A stretch of DNA of 64,000 bases from Bacillota bacterium. GTDB lineage: Bacteria; Bacillota; Clostridia; DSM-8532. The stretch lies in assembly GCA_023443745.1 (NCBI GenBank), contig JAEZTB010000058.1, positions 248,001 to 312,000 of the forward strand, given 5' to 3'. Below, one piece after another: positions 7,801 through 15,568 of this stretch (positions are counted from its first letter, which is position 1; each line of letters opens with the position of its first letter). A program made the translations under genes and the position numbers. The notes under the pieces were generated by a model. It was given only the letters and a program-made list of their open reading frames with translations. It was not told the DNA's origin and ran no database searches.

Positions 7801-9808
7801 ATTTGCCATTTCAATCCACGTTCCCTGTGAAGGGAACGACAAAGCAAAATCAGCATACGGCATTAGCCAAGAAATTTCAATCCACGTTCCCTGTGAAGGG
7901 AACGACTTGGACACACTTATATTATACTTTCATTATATACATTTCAATCCACGTTCCCTGTGAAGGGAACGACTCACTTGACAGTAATCCTGGTACATTT
8001 TCGCCCAATTTCAATCCACGTTCCCTGTGAAGGGAACGACTTCACCAATATCCGGAGATATTATCATATTTCTTTATTTCAATCCACGTTCCCTGTGAAG
8101 GGAACGACTCCTGGTGTTGGGGATGCAAAGGTATTTCCTTTATGATTTCAATCCACGTTCCCTGTGAAGGGAACGACTAGTAACTCACCGTTGTTATTTG
8201 GCAAATATTTTATTTCAATCCACGTTCCCTGTGAAGGGAACGACATGAGCTTTGTTTTGCCGTTCGCATCCACTCCACAATTTCAATCCACGTTCCCTGT
8301 GAAGGGAACGACATGTGATACTCGTTATCTTTGCATCTCCATTTGAGCATTTCAATCCACGTTCCCTGTGAAGGGAACGACTAAATCAATATTCGCAGGA
8401 AGAAAAATTCTTGAAAATTTCAATCCACGTTCCCTGTGAAGGGAACGACTCGGTGGTGGCGGCTCCGGTAAATCAATATTCGCAGATTTCAATCCACGTT
8501 CCCTGTGAAGGGAACGACAAAAAACCTTTAAAAGTTGGCTATTTCATTTATATTTCAATCCACGTTCCCTGTGAAGGGAACGACGTTCAACAGCCACTCC
8601 CGGCAATAAATCCGTTGCAAATTTCAATCCACGTTCCCTGTGAAGGGAACGACCGCAATCCGACAAGCGTTCAACCAGGGCAGGGGTATTTCAATCCACG
8701 TTCCCTGTGAAGGGAACGACAACCTCGTCTTTCAACCAAATTAGTTTATTTTCCAATTTCAATCCACGTTCCCTGTGAAGGGAACGACCGGATCGATTGG
8801 ATTCTAATTCGGCAGGAGGACGATTTCAATCCACGTTCCCTGTGAAGGGAACGACCTCAAGTGGTATTCGTTCACGCCGACCTATGTAAATTTCAATCCA
8901 CGTTCCCTGTGAAGGGAACGACTGAGATAATAGCGCTTGACTCCTGCTAGATATCCAATTTCAATCCACGTTCCCTGTGAAGGGAACGACCCTCAAGTGG
9001 TATTCGTTCACGCCGCCCCATGTAAATTTCAATCCACGTTCCCTGTGAAGGGAACGACCCCGATGCTCACCCACAGGCCGCTATATCAGGACTTATTTCA
9101 ATCCACGTTCCCTGTGAAGGGAACGACATCTGCGTTTGCATATTCGTCAGCAATTGACAGTGATTTCAATCCACGTTCCCTGTGAAGGGAACGACTCATT
9201 CAGTGCGGCGGTCATATTCTCAGAGTCTTTAATTTCAATCCACGTTCCCTGTGAAGGGAACGACTTTTGTCTAATAGCTTCGGGACTAACTGATTGCTAT
9301 TTCAATCCACGTTCCCTGTGAAGGGAACGACAATAACCCAAAGATTGCACCTAACTTCACCTTATCAATTTCAATCCACGTTCCCTGTGAAGGGAACGAC
9401 CATGAAACATGACTTATTTTCAAACTCTTTCCATATTTCAATCCACGTTCCCTGTGAAGGGAACGACGTTTGGCGTATTTCTCAAAATACTGTCTGTCCT
9501 CAATTTCAATCCACGTTCCCTGTGAAGGGAACGACTTAACGTCTTTCGGCTTTAAAACAGCAGACTCTTGAATTTCAATCCACGTTCCCTGTGAAGGGAA
9601 CGACGACGTTTGTGCTGTCAATCTGGTGCCCTTGACGCTCATTTCAATCCACGTTCCCTGTGAAGGGAACGACTTCAACAGCCACTCCCGGCAATAAATC
9701 CATTGCAAATTTCAATCCACGTTCCCTGTGAAGGGAACGACTAAGCCTACACAAGATCAGATTAAAAACTTCAAAATTTCAATCCACGTTCCCTGTGAAG
9801 GGAACGAC
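4895..9808 (-). CRISPR. Type I-C CRISPR array, 73 repeats and 72 spacers
   Basis: By manual count there are 73 copies of a 33-base repeat separated by 72 spacers of about 33-37 bases. In crRNA sense the repeat begins GTCGTTCCC, has the hairpin arms CGTTCCC and GGGAACG, and ends GTGGATTGAAAT, which is the type I-C pattern. This places transcription on the minus strand, away from cas2, with the leader at 9809 and up and the oldest spacers near 4895. All copies appear identical except repeat 35 (7201-7233), which has a C-to-T change at 7218. Four spacer pairs are related: numbers 27 and 50, 52 and 53, 55 and 71, 59 and 61, counting from 4895. Many short open frames here are just translated repeats. 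Confidence 0.99.
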
Positions 9809-9980
9809 AGCAAATATGCATAAAACATACTCTGCATATTTGCGTTTCGATCATCAATTTTAACAAATTGGATGGTATATCGTAAAGCAAAAAATAGAGA
9901 TCCTTTAAGTAACCTATAATATTTCAGTCATTTTCTGGTGCGAAAGCATCTGAAAACTTATGATAGCTTTACATTCGCAC
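9809..9980 (-). promoter_or_regulatory. CRISPR leader
   Basis: An AT-rich stretch of 172 bases between the last repeat and the cas2 stop codon. On the minus strand it holds a promoter (TTTACG at 9881-9886, 18 bases, TAAAAT at 9857-9862) that would start transcription about 40 bases before the first repeat. It also contains a perfect inverted repeat next to the first repeat and a longer stem-loop starting at the cas2 stop. New spacers should be added at the 9808 end. Confidence 0.75.
9810..9843. repeat. Perfect 11 bp inverted repeat at the leader-repeat junction
   Basis: GCAAATATGCA (9810-9820) and TGCATATTTGC (9833-9843) are exact reverse complements separated by 12 bases. The inner arm ends one base from the leader-proximal repeat. 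If the leader promoter is placed correctly, this forms a hairpin at the 5' end of the pre-crRNA. It could instead be a DNA site for the adaptation machinery. Confidence 0.8.
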
Positions 9981-9981
9981 C
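9937..9981 (-). other. Imperfect stem-loop at the end of cas2
   Basis: GGTGCG (9937-9942) pairs with CGCACC (9976-9981), and AAAGC (9943-9947) with GCTTT (9966-9970), with a 5-base bulge. On the minus strand it begins at the cas2 stop codon. No T-run follows, so a simple terminator is unlikely. It may protect the cas mRNA end or slow read-through into the array. Confidence 0.4.
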
Positions 9982-10274
9982 TAAATTATTAACGTACCCT
10001 CAATGTCAAAACTTTCCTTTGCGCCAATGTGTTCCACTTTGTTTTCGTACTTATTGCCTAAGTAATAGAACCTCAAACTATCCTTTTCTTTATCAATTAT
10101 TTGCTCAAGCTTATGTTGAACCTCCCGGCATTTAGCGGAGTCCAGTATACACTCAAAGACTGAATTCTGAACCCTCTGTCCGTAATTGACACACTGTTTC
10201 GCAACCTGCCGTAAACGCTTCCTACCGGCAGGTGTTTCCGTGTTCACATCATAAGTTATCAATACTAACATCAT
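9981..10274 (-). CDS. cas2: CRISPR adaptation protein Cas2 (type I-C)
   Basis: A 97-residue protein with the ferredoxin-like Cas2 fold. It starts MMLVLITYDVNTETPAGRKR, with the conserved Asp at residue 9, and continues through QRVQNSVFECILDSAKCREV. The ending SFDIEGTLII is seen in I-C Cas2. It is the structural core of the Cas1-Cas2 integrase that inserts new spacers at the leader end of the array, which lies directly downstream. It starts 4 bases after the cas1 stop, so the two are co-translated. It is the last gene of the cas operon. Confidence 0.96.
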   Translation of the reverse strand: MMLVLITYDVNTETPAGRKRLRQVAKQCVNYGQRVQNSVFECILDSAKCREVQHKLEQIIDKEKDSLRFYYLGNKYENKVEHIGAKESFDIEGTLII

Positions 10275-10278
10275 TCAC

Positions 10279-11310
10279 CTACTTCCACAAAAAAGGCGGG
10301 TACTCGTCCAAGTCACCACGTATAAACCTTGCCAATAGCATTGCTTGTAAATATGGTACAAGACCCCACTCAAGCTTTTCGCCGAGAAACGGATGCGTAA
10401 TTTGCTCTTGCTTTTTTGCTTGCCAGGCTGATAAAACACTTTTTCTTGTATCGTCATCCATTACGACAGCTCCATTTTCTTTTTGTGTAAATCCCTTTGA
10501 AGTCACAACCCGCTTGTTAATGAGCGACAGCACAAATCTATCGGCATAGACTGAACGTAATTCTTCCATTAAATCAAGGGCAAGTGATATTCGTCCCGGT
10601 CTATCTCGATGCAGAAAGCCGACATATGCATCCAGACCAATTGCTTCAAGAGCTCTTGCAACATCATGAGCCAACAGAGTATAAACAAAAGAAAGCATTG
10701 CATTTACATTATCCAATGGCGGTCGCTTATTTCTGACTTTAAAGAAAAAGTCCTCTTTTTGTTGTAATATCAGATCGTCAAATACGCTGAAATACTGACT
10801 TGCCGACTCCCCCTCAAAGCCTCGGAGCTGTTCCATATCATCGCAAGAATAAATATTCTGAAGGGAGTTTGCCATAAACTGCGAGACCTTTTTTAATTTT
10901 TCGGTATCAAGTCTTAAGCTGTAATCTCTTGTTGCTCTTTCTATGACCCACCGTGCATTATAAATCTTGCCAATGACAAAGTTTCTTGCGATTAGTGTAC
11001 TCAGTCTTTCATCATCGGAAATACGGTACTGCGCTTTTCTTAGCGTTACATTACCACGGCTTTCTCCAACAATTCTAGCTAAGTATTTACCACTTTTGGT
11101 CATAAATGTCAAACCGATATTCTTTTTTGCACAAGCTCCCATCAATGCCGGGCTTGCACCGGTATATCCGAACGTGATAATTCCTTCAAGATTGTGGAGT
11201 GGAATACGCGCCGCTTCTGCTTCATTTTTTATTATAACAACATTCTCACCATCAAGCGATAAATATGCATCTTGTGAAGTCACATATAACGTGTTCAACA
11301 GCTTCCGCAT
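10279..11310 (-). CDS. cas1: CRISPR integrase Cas1 (type I-C)
   Basis: A 343-residue Cas1 that catalyses spacer integration. It begins MRKLLNTLYVTSQDAYLSLD, with the N-terminal beta domain, and has a helical C-terminal domain. The metal-binding residues are visible: Glu166 in RGFEGESASQYF, His234 in YVGFLHRDRPGR and Asp246 in LALDLMEELR. Length is normal for I-C. It directly abuts cas4 (stop at 11311) and precedes cas2 by 4 bases, giving the standard cas4-cas1-cas2 adaptation block. Confidence 0.97.
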   Translation of the reverse strand: MRKLLNTLYVTSQDAYLSLDGENVVIIKNEAEAARIPLHNLEGIITFGYTGASPALMGACAKKNIGLTFMTKSGKYLARIVGESRGNVTLRKAQYRISDDERLSTLIARNFVIGKIYNARWVIERATRDYSLRLDTEKLKKVSQFMANSLQNIYSCDDMEQLRGFEGESASQYFSVFDDLILQQKEDFFFKVRNKRPPLDNVNAMLSFVYTLLAHDVARALEAIGLDAYVGFLHRDRPGRISLALDLMEELRSVYADRFVLSLINKRVVTSKGFTQKENGAVVMDDDTRKSVLSAWQAKKQEQITHPFLGEKLEWGLVPYLQAMLLARFIRGDLDEYPPFLWK

Positions 11311-11979
11311 TTACTCTTCAGCCCCCATTATATTGTCTTTTATATACTTTGAAACTGACAAGCTTTTATTAAGTTTAGGTATACAGATTTCAGAAAGGGA
11401 GCACGCTTTACAGCTTTTAGATAGCTTAACCTTTGGCGTGTACCTTCTTGCATATAAAGCGTGCATTTCATTTAACATTGTTCGGACATTGCTGCGGAGT
11501 ATATCCGAAAATTTAATTTCTTGTCTGCGGCTTACCTCAGCATAAAACATATACCCTTTAGGAATCTCACACAACAGCATTTCTTCAAGGCACATAGCTT
11601 GGGCACACAATTGCACTGCGTCACAATCACTTTCTTTAGGCTTGCCACGCTTATACTCGATAGGGATGGGCTTATATAAGCCCACCCTGCCGAATATTTT
11701 TACACCATCTGGTGACCGGTGAAGCTCCACAACATCGCAAACACCGTTTATTCCAAGTGTCCTCGAAAATACAGGCATACCTCGTGTGGCAATCACATCG
11801 CCGCGTTTCTCTGAAGAAATGTTGTCATGAGCCCTTTCATGAACAATCTGCCCCTCAATGGTTCGCAGGTTTTCCTGCCATTGTTGTTCAATATGTATAA
11901 GCGCCCATTGCCTGCGGCAAAACGAAAAGTGCTGCAAACCTGCAATATTCAAATAATCTTCTTCGTTATATGCCATCAT
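11311..11979 (-). CDS. cas4: CRISPR adaptation nuclease Cas4 (type I-C)
   Basis: A 222-residue RecB-like nuclease with an iron-sulphur cluster. Four cysteines are in place: Cys21 in QHFSFCRRQWAL, and three near the C-terminus in SKSCKACSLSEIC. The nuclease motifs are GINGVCDVVEL (Asp), IPIEYKRGKPK (Glu and Lys) and the following AVQLCAQ (Gln). In type I-C Cas4 trims prespacers and selects the PAM with Cas1-Cas2. The start overlaps the end of cas7c by 14 bases, which points to translational coupling. Confidence 0.95.
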   Translation of the reverse strand: MMAYNEEDYLNIAGLQHFSFCRRQWALIHIEQQWQENLRTIEGQIVHERAHDNISSEKRGDVIATRGMPVFSRTLGINGVCDVVELHRSPDGVKIFGRVGLYKPIPIEYKRGKPKESDCDAVQLCAQAMCLEEMLLCEIPKGYMFYAEVSRRQEIKFSDILRSNVRTMLNEMHALYARRYTPKVKLSKSCKACSLSEICIPKLNKSLSVSKYIKDNIMGAEE

Positions 11980-12850
11980 AGACTTCCAACTTTAAGCCAT
12001 TAAGCTCCTCAACATTTATATCATAATCGCTAAAGTCTTTAGGTTCATCTTTTATAGCTTTGATCCTTAATGATTTGTGCACCTTGGCAGAAGAAAACTG
12101 CCCATTTGGACAATTATGCTTCCACCAGTAAACCTTTAGGACTTCCATGCTGCCATCCGGTCTTGCCGATGAGCAATCATTCTCAAAAAGTGTTCTCAAA
12201 GCATGTTTAATTAGTTCTGCATCATCATCATTAAAACCCGTTTTTGTTGCAAGCTGATGATTAATACTGCCATAGATGGTATAGAGTCCGAATTCAATCC
12301 TGTGCTTCATGCCCATGGTGTCTGCAGATTTTTTATCCGGATTTTTTTTGTCTGTCTCGCTATTTACACTTTTTGTAATCTGCATGCTTGATATTTCAAT
12401 AGGTGAAGCACTTACCGCAGAATGAATTGATACCGGACCTCTTATCCCTATGGAAACAGATTCGTCCTCTTTTTCTTTGTCTTTATCCTTTCCCTTGAAG
12501 GCAAAGACCTGGCCGAAACTTCTCACATCAATCCACTTTTCGCAAGCCACCTTAGCATATTGCTCCTTATCCTTGATGACTTTTTTAAGCTCATCGCAAG
12601 CATCCGCCCTGTCCTTCAGACTTCTACATTCATCTGTCCTTCGCTCATCTGATTGCACAAATATTTCCTTTCCCAAATCCTGCAAGCGATTTCGTATCTT
12701 TCGTTTGATGCAGACATCAGAAATCTCACCAAAGCCATCGTAGTTTTCTCTCGGACGATTTCCATTTAACGGATCGCCATTTGGGTTCGCCTTTTTTGCA
12801 GAAACAACTACTGCAAAATCAATTTTGTTTGTAAAACTACTCATTTTCAT
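11966..12850 (-). CDS. cas7c: Cascade backbone protein Cas7c (Csd2)
   Basis: A 294-residue RAMP protein that forms the multi-copy backbone along the crRNA spacer in the type I-C effector. The N-terminus has a typical Csd2 pattern: KIDFAVVVSAKKANPNGDPL, then NRPRENYDGFGEISDVCIKR. Further elements are VRSFGQVFAF, SIGIRGPVSIHSA and MGMKHRIEFGLYTIYGSIN. It overlaps cas8c by 4 bases upstream and cas4 by 14 bases downstream, so it is tightly coupled in the operon. Confidence 0.95.
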   Translation of the reverse strand: MKMSSFTNKIDFAVVVSAKKANPNGDPLNGNRPRENYDGFGEISDVCIKRKIRNRLQDLGKEIFVQSDERRTDECRSLKDRADACDELKKVIKDKEQYAKVACEKWIDVRSFGQVFAFKGKDKDKEKEDESVSIGIRGPVSIHSAVSASPIEISSMQITKSVNSETDKKNPDKKSADTMGMKHRIEFGLYTIYGSINHQLATKTGFNDDDAELIKHALRTLFENDCSSARPDGSMEVLKVYWWKHNCPNGQFSSAKVHKSLRIKAIKDEPKDFSDYDINVEELNGLKLEVYDGI

Positions 12851-13269
12851 CTCTCCTCTTCATTTTCACTTATTTGTGAATTGGTTTTTTGGCTCGATTT
12901 AGATTCCTTTCGCCTGATTTTTTCATCACGGATATCTTTCTTTTGGCAGTCAAATCCAAGAATAAACCTACCATCCAGATTCTTTTCTGTTTCAAACCCA
13001 TCCTTTGGAATTTTGCTTGATATGTCTTCAATAATGTCTGTCAACCAATCGCATTTTTTTCCAAGCTTCATCTTATATGGAATAAGTCTTAAAGAGATTG
13101 TCTTCCATGTCTGAGCAGGCTTTTGCGCAAACCTCTCAAATAGTCGTATTGCATTCGTTGCCCGCTCTTCATTCGCCTCTCTCAATGCCCAGCTTTCAAT
13201 TTCATCAGCGACAGCTAACAACCTCCCAAAAAGATAATTGATATCCGTTTCTGTCTTTTTCACATCCAT
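12847..13269 (-). CDS. cas11c: Cascade small subunit Cas11c from an internal start in cas8c
   Basis: Inside cas8c, in the same frame, codon 499 is an ATG (13269) preceded by GGGGAGG with an 8-base gap, as good as any gene-start RBS in the window. The product would be 140 residues beginning MDVKKTETDINYLFGRLLAV. Type I-C systems are known to make a Cas11 small subunit from such internal starts; two copies line the effector belly. Seen: the RBS, frame and position at the expected helical domain. Inferred: that it is used. Confidence 0.72.
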   Translation of the reverse strand: MDVKKTETDINYLFGRLLAVADEIESWALREANEERATNAIRLFERFAQKPAQTWKTISLRLIPYKMKLGKKCDWLTDIIEDISSKIPKDGFETEKNLDGRFILGFDCQKKDIRDEKIRRKESKSSQKTNSQISENEEER

Positions 13270-14763
13270 TGGCCATACCTCCCCTTCATACCTTTCTTCC
13301 CTGTACTTTTTGACTAAAGCACATGTTATACTTCGCGCCTTGTCCCATTCATTATCCTCCATTGTAATAGGTCTTTTCGTTCTATTAACCGCTGCATTTA
13401 CAATGTCGCCCGGAAGTCTTGCTTCGTCAATTATGCATGGAAGAAGTCTTTCTACTGTTGATTTAATCAGCTTATCACTCGCTTTTGAGCCAAACGCCGC
13501 CTGTGCTATATCCTTAGGTGCCGGGGCACCGATAAATGAAATCCGCTTTTTCTTAGGCTTCCCCTTCTCATCAACACCATCTGGAACGTATTTGTAATCA
13601 TGCTGCCAAATGCAGGTACTGTGCCACTTTTCAATGCGTTCCAACAGTTCAAATCCACCCATTTCCCTGTAATAGGTAATTGAAAGCCTTCCAGTTGTTG
13701 CGGAATCCAACGCCATAATAACAATCTCCGATTTAATGTCTAAATCGCATTTGTAGCCTTCGATTGCAGTAGATAATCTCCGTGCAAAGTCTTCAGCAGT
13801 AGAAGGTGGCAGAAGGGTTTCCTCATCCGAGAACAATTCATAGGTATCCTCTGAAATGGGAGGCATATTCTCATTTCGAGTTCCCCACGCCAAAACAACC
13901 TCTTCATAATTCCGATATCCCTGCTTGTCTATCAGCCATTTCAAGGCATTGTGCGCCTTTTGTGAGGTTTCGTAGCCAACACTGACTGCTTGGCACTTAT
14001 CAGAAAATCTTCCCCGGAATGTGAATCCGATTGAATCATTGCCGGATATCAGCTTGGCTTTATCCGCTGTGTTACGGATCTTTGAGGGATGCTTATCCGA
14101 ACAGGGTATAGTTTCTCCACTGGCATAACAAAGCATCTTACCACTTTGAAGGCTAAGATAATACCTGATAAAGCTTTCTCTCACCTCATTATCCAGCCAG
14201 ACCCTGGGCTCCATATCCCCGACCGCATTGACCCGAAATCTCACAAAAACATCTGGCTGAGCTACCCCCTCAATCTTCATATCATCAGCAAGCTTTCCAT
14301 TCTCGCCACGCACCAAAACTTTATGCTCTACCAAATCTGCAATGAGCTGTCCCTTTTTTAGGTATGCGAAAATTGCGAAAACTTTATTGTTTTTATATGG
14401 AGATTCACACCACAGTTCCAGTTTCTTCATGTACTCTTTATGATACTCCTCTCCTTTTTTGCCGTCTGTGAACTTCATATAATCTGCTGCAAGATATTGA
14501 AGTTTGTCAAATAGCGGGTGAGGAGTATTACCATTGCTCCTGCTTGCGCTGTCCTCTGTTACTGGGATTATTGTAACAGCCTCATCTTTGTTTACAATAC
14601 GCACATCTTGGAGATTTCCATCAATATCAATTGTTACTTCTATCTGCGCATTTTGAGTCGAATGGGCAATAGGTAATAGCGGGATTTTTTCACTTGACTC
14701 AGCTTTTCCTATTAAGCTTTCACAATTCTCATAGGTAGAATAAAGCTTGTTAATCCAACTCAA
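12847..14763 (-). CDS. cas8c: Cascade large subunit Cas8c (Csd1)
   Basis: A 638-residue large subunit, responsible in type I-C for PAM recognition and Cas3 recruitment. It starts MSWINKLYSTYENCESLIGK and contains the conserved middle segment KLISGNDSIGFTFRGRFSDK and AHNALKWLIDKQGYRN, all typical of Csd1. The last 140 residues form a helical small-subunit-like domain that can also be made separately from an internal start (see the cas11c entry). The C-terminal tail is lysine- and serine-rich (RRKESKSSQKTNSQ) and probably disordered. It overlaps cas5c and cas7c by 4 bases each. Confidence 0.95.
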   Translation of the reverse strand: MSWINKLYSTYENCESLIGKAESSEKIPLLPIAHSTQNAQIEVTIDIDGNLQDVRIVNKDEAVTIIPVTEDSASRSNGNTPHPLFDKLQYLAADYMKFTDGKKGEEYHKEYMKKLELWCESPYKNNKVFAIFAYLKKGQLIADLVEHKVLVRGENGKLADDMKIEGVAQPDVFVRFRVNAVGDMEPRVWLDNEVRESFIRYYLSLQSGKMLCYASGETIPCSDKHPSKIRNTADKAKLISGNDSIGFTFRGRFSDKCQAVSVGYETSQKAHNALKWLIDKQGYRNYEEVVLAWGTRNENMPPISEDTYELFSDEETLLPPSTAEDFARRLSTAIEGYKCDLDIKSEIVIMALDSATTGRLSITYYREMGGFELLERIEKWHSTCIWQHDYKYVPDGVDEKGKPKKKRISFIGAPAPKDIAQAAFGSKASDKLIKSTVERLLPCIIDEARLPGDIVNAAVNRTKRPITMEDNEWDKARSITCALVKKYREERYEGEVWPMDVKKTETDINYLFGRLLAVADEIESWALREANEERATNAIRLFERFAQKPAQTWKTISLRLIPYKMKLGKKCDWLTDIIEDISSKIPKDGFETEKNLDGRFILGFDCQKKDIRDEKIRRKESKSSQKTNSQISENEEER

Positions 14764-15482
14764 TGCTCCACCCCCTCGAATTCTTCCAATCCGCTAAAGT
14801 TGCCATTTCCGAACTTTTTTGCCTTCATAGTGGAGATTTCGCGTCTAATTGCACACTCATTGGGCTTAACAAATTTAATCGAGCCATTTCTCATGACATA
14901 ATTCCAAAATCGTACACCTAGCTTGTCCTCACCTGTTTCATCAGGATAGTCAAAGCCATGAAACATTATACCGAATGCAAGCTCTCCATAATCATCGTAT
15001 GCTCCTTCACCTTCACCGAATTTGCATGGTTCAACATATCCTTGACACTCCCGTGTGCCTAGGAAAATATCCCTTCGCCCTCCACGTTCAATCATTCTTT
15101 TTGCGATCTGGAAATGCTTGTCTTCATTCCTGTCCTGTTCAAGTTCAGATCGATTCATGTTCCATTCAAAATGTGCCCTGACCTGGTATTCGACATTTGT
15201 CAAATAGGTATATATAGAGAGTGTGTTTGGGCCTTGTCCATAACTGATGGGTCGAACTCCCTGTGACTGTGTTGTAATTCTTTTCATAATTCGAACCTCA
15301 TCAATATACCATACCAGAGTGGGCTTCCAGTAGACACTTTCTAAAATACCTTTCAGCGCTTGATAGGTGGGAACCTGATATGTACATTTTTCTCCTCCGA
15401 CCCTTGTTATCGGATCACTAAACAGTGCATACCTGCCGAAAACCTTGAATTCGACAATGTTCTCCTTCTGCAAAACTATCAC
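14760..15482 (-). CDS. cas5c: Cascade subunit and crRNA-processing nuclease Cas5c (Cas5d)
   Basis: A 240-residue RAMP protein. In type I-C, which lacks Cas6, Cas5c cuts the pre-crRNA at the repeat hairpin and then caps the 5' handle. Family features are VFGRYALFSDPITRVGGEKC, the TYQVPTYQALKGILESVYWK block and the GTRECQGYVEPCKFGEGEG segment. The frame opens with a GTG at 15482, but the AAGGTG signal better fits a TTG at 15473 (6-base gap), so the true start may be three codons in. An 86-base gap separates it from cas3 and contains a TATAAT (minus strand, 15516-15521), possibly a second promoter. Confidence 0.94.
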   Translation of the reverse strand: MIVLQKENIVEFKVFGRYALFSDPITRVGGEKCTYQVPTYQALKGILESVYWKPTLVWYIDEVRIMKRITTQSQGVRPISYGQGPNTLSIYTYLTNVEYQVRAHFEWNMNRSELEQDRNEDKHFQIAKRMIERGGRRDIFLGTRECQGYVEPCKFGEGEGAYDDYGELAFGIMFHGFDYPDETGEDKLGVRFWNYVMRNGSIKFVKPNECAIRREISTMKAKKFGNGNFSGLEEFEGVEH

Positions 15483-15568
15483 CTTCTTTCTAAAATTCTA
15501 GTCTAAAAATAACTGATTATACAACATTTACCCTTATTGTTATATCATCTACCTACTTTCACAAATTG

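Noticed and set aside
5091..9708. Many open frames of 60-160 codons with repeated peptides such as IHVPCEGND or SFPSQGTWIEI
   Set aside because: They are translations of the CRISPR repeat in different frames, with no RBS and no gene-like codon use.
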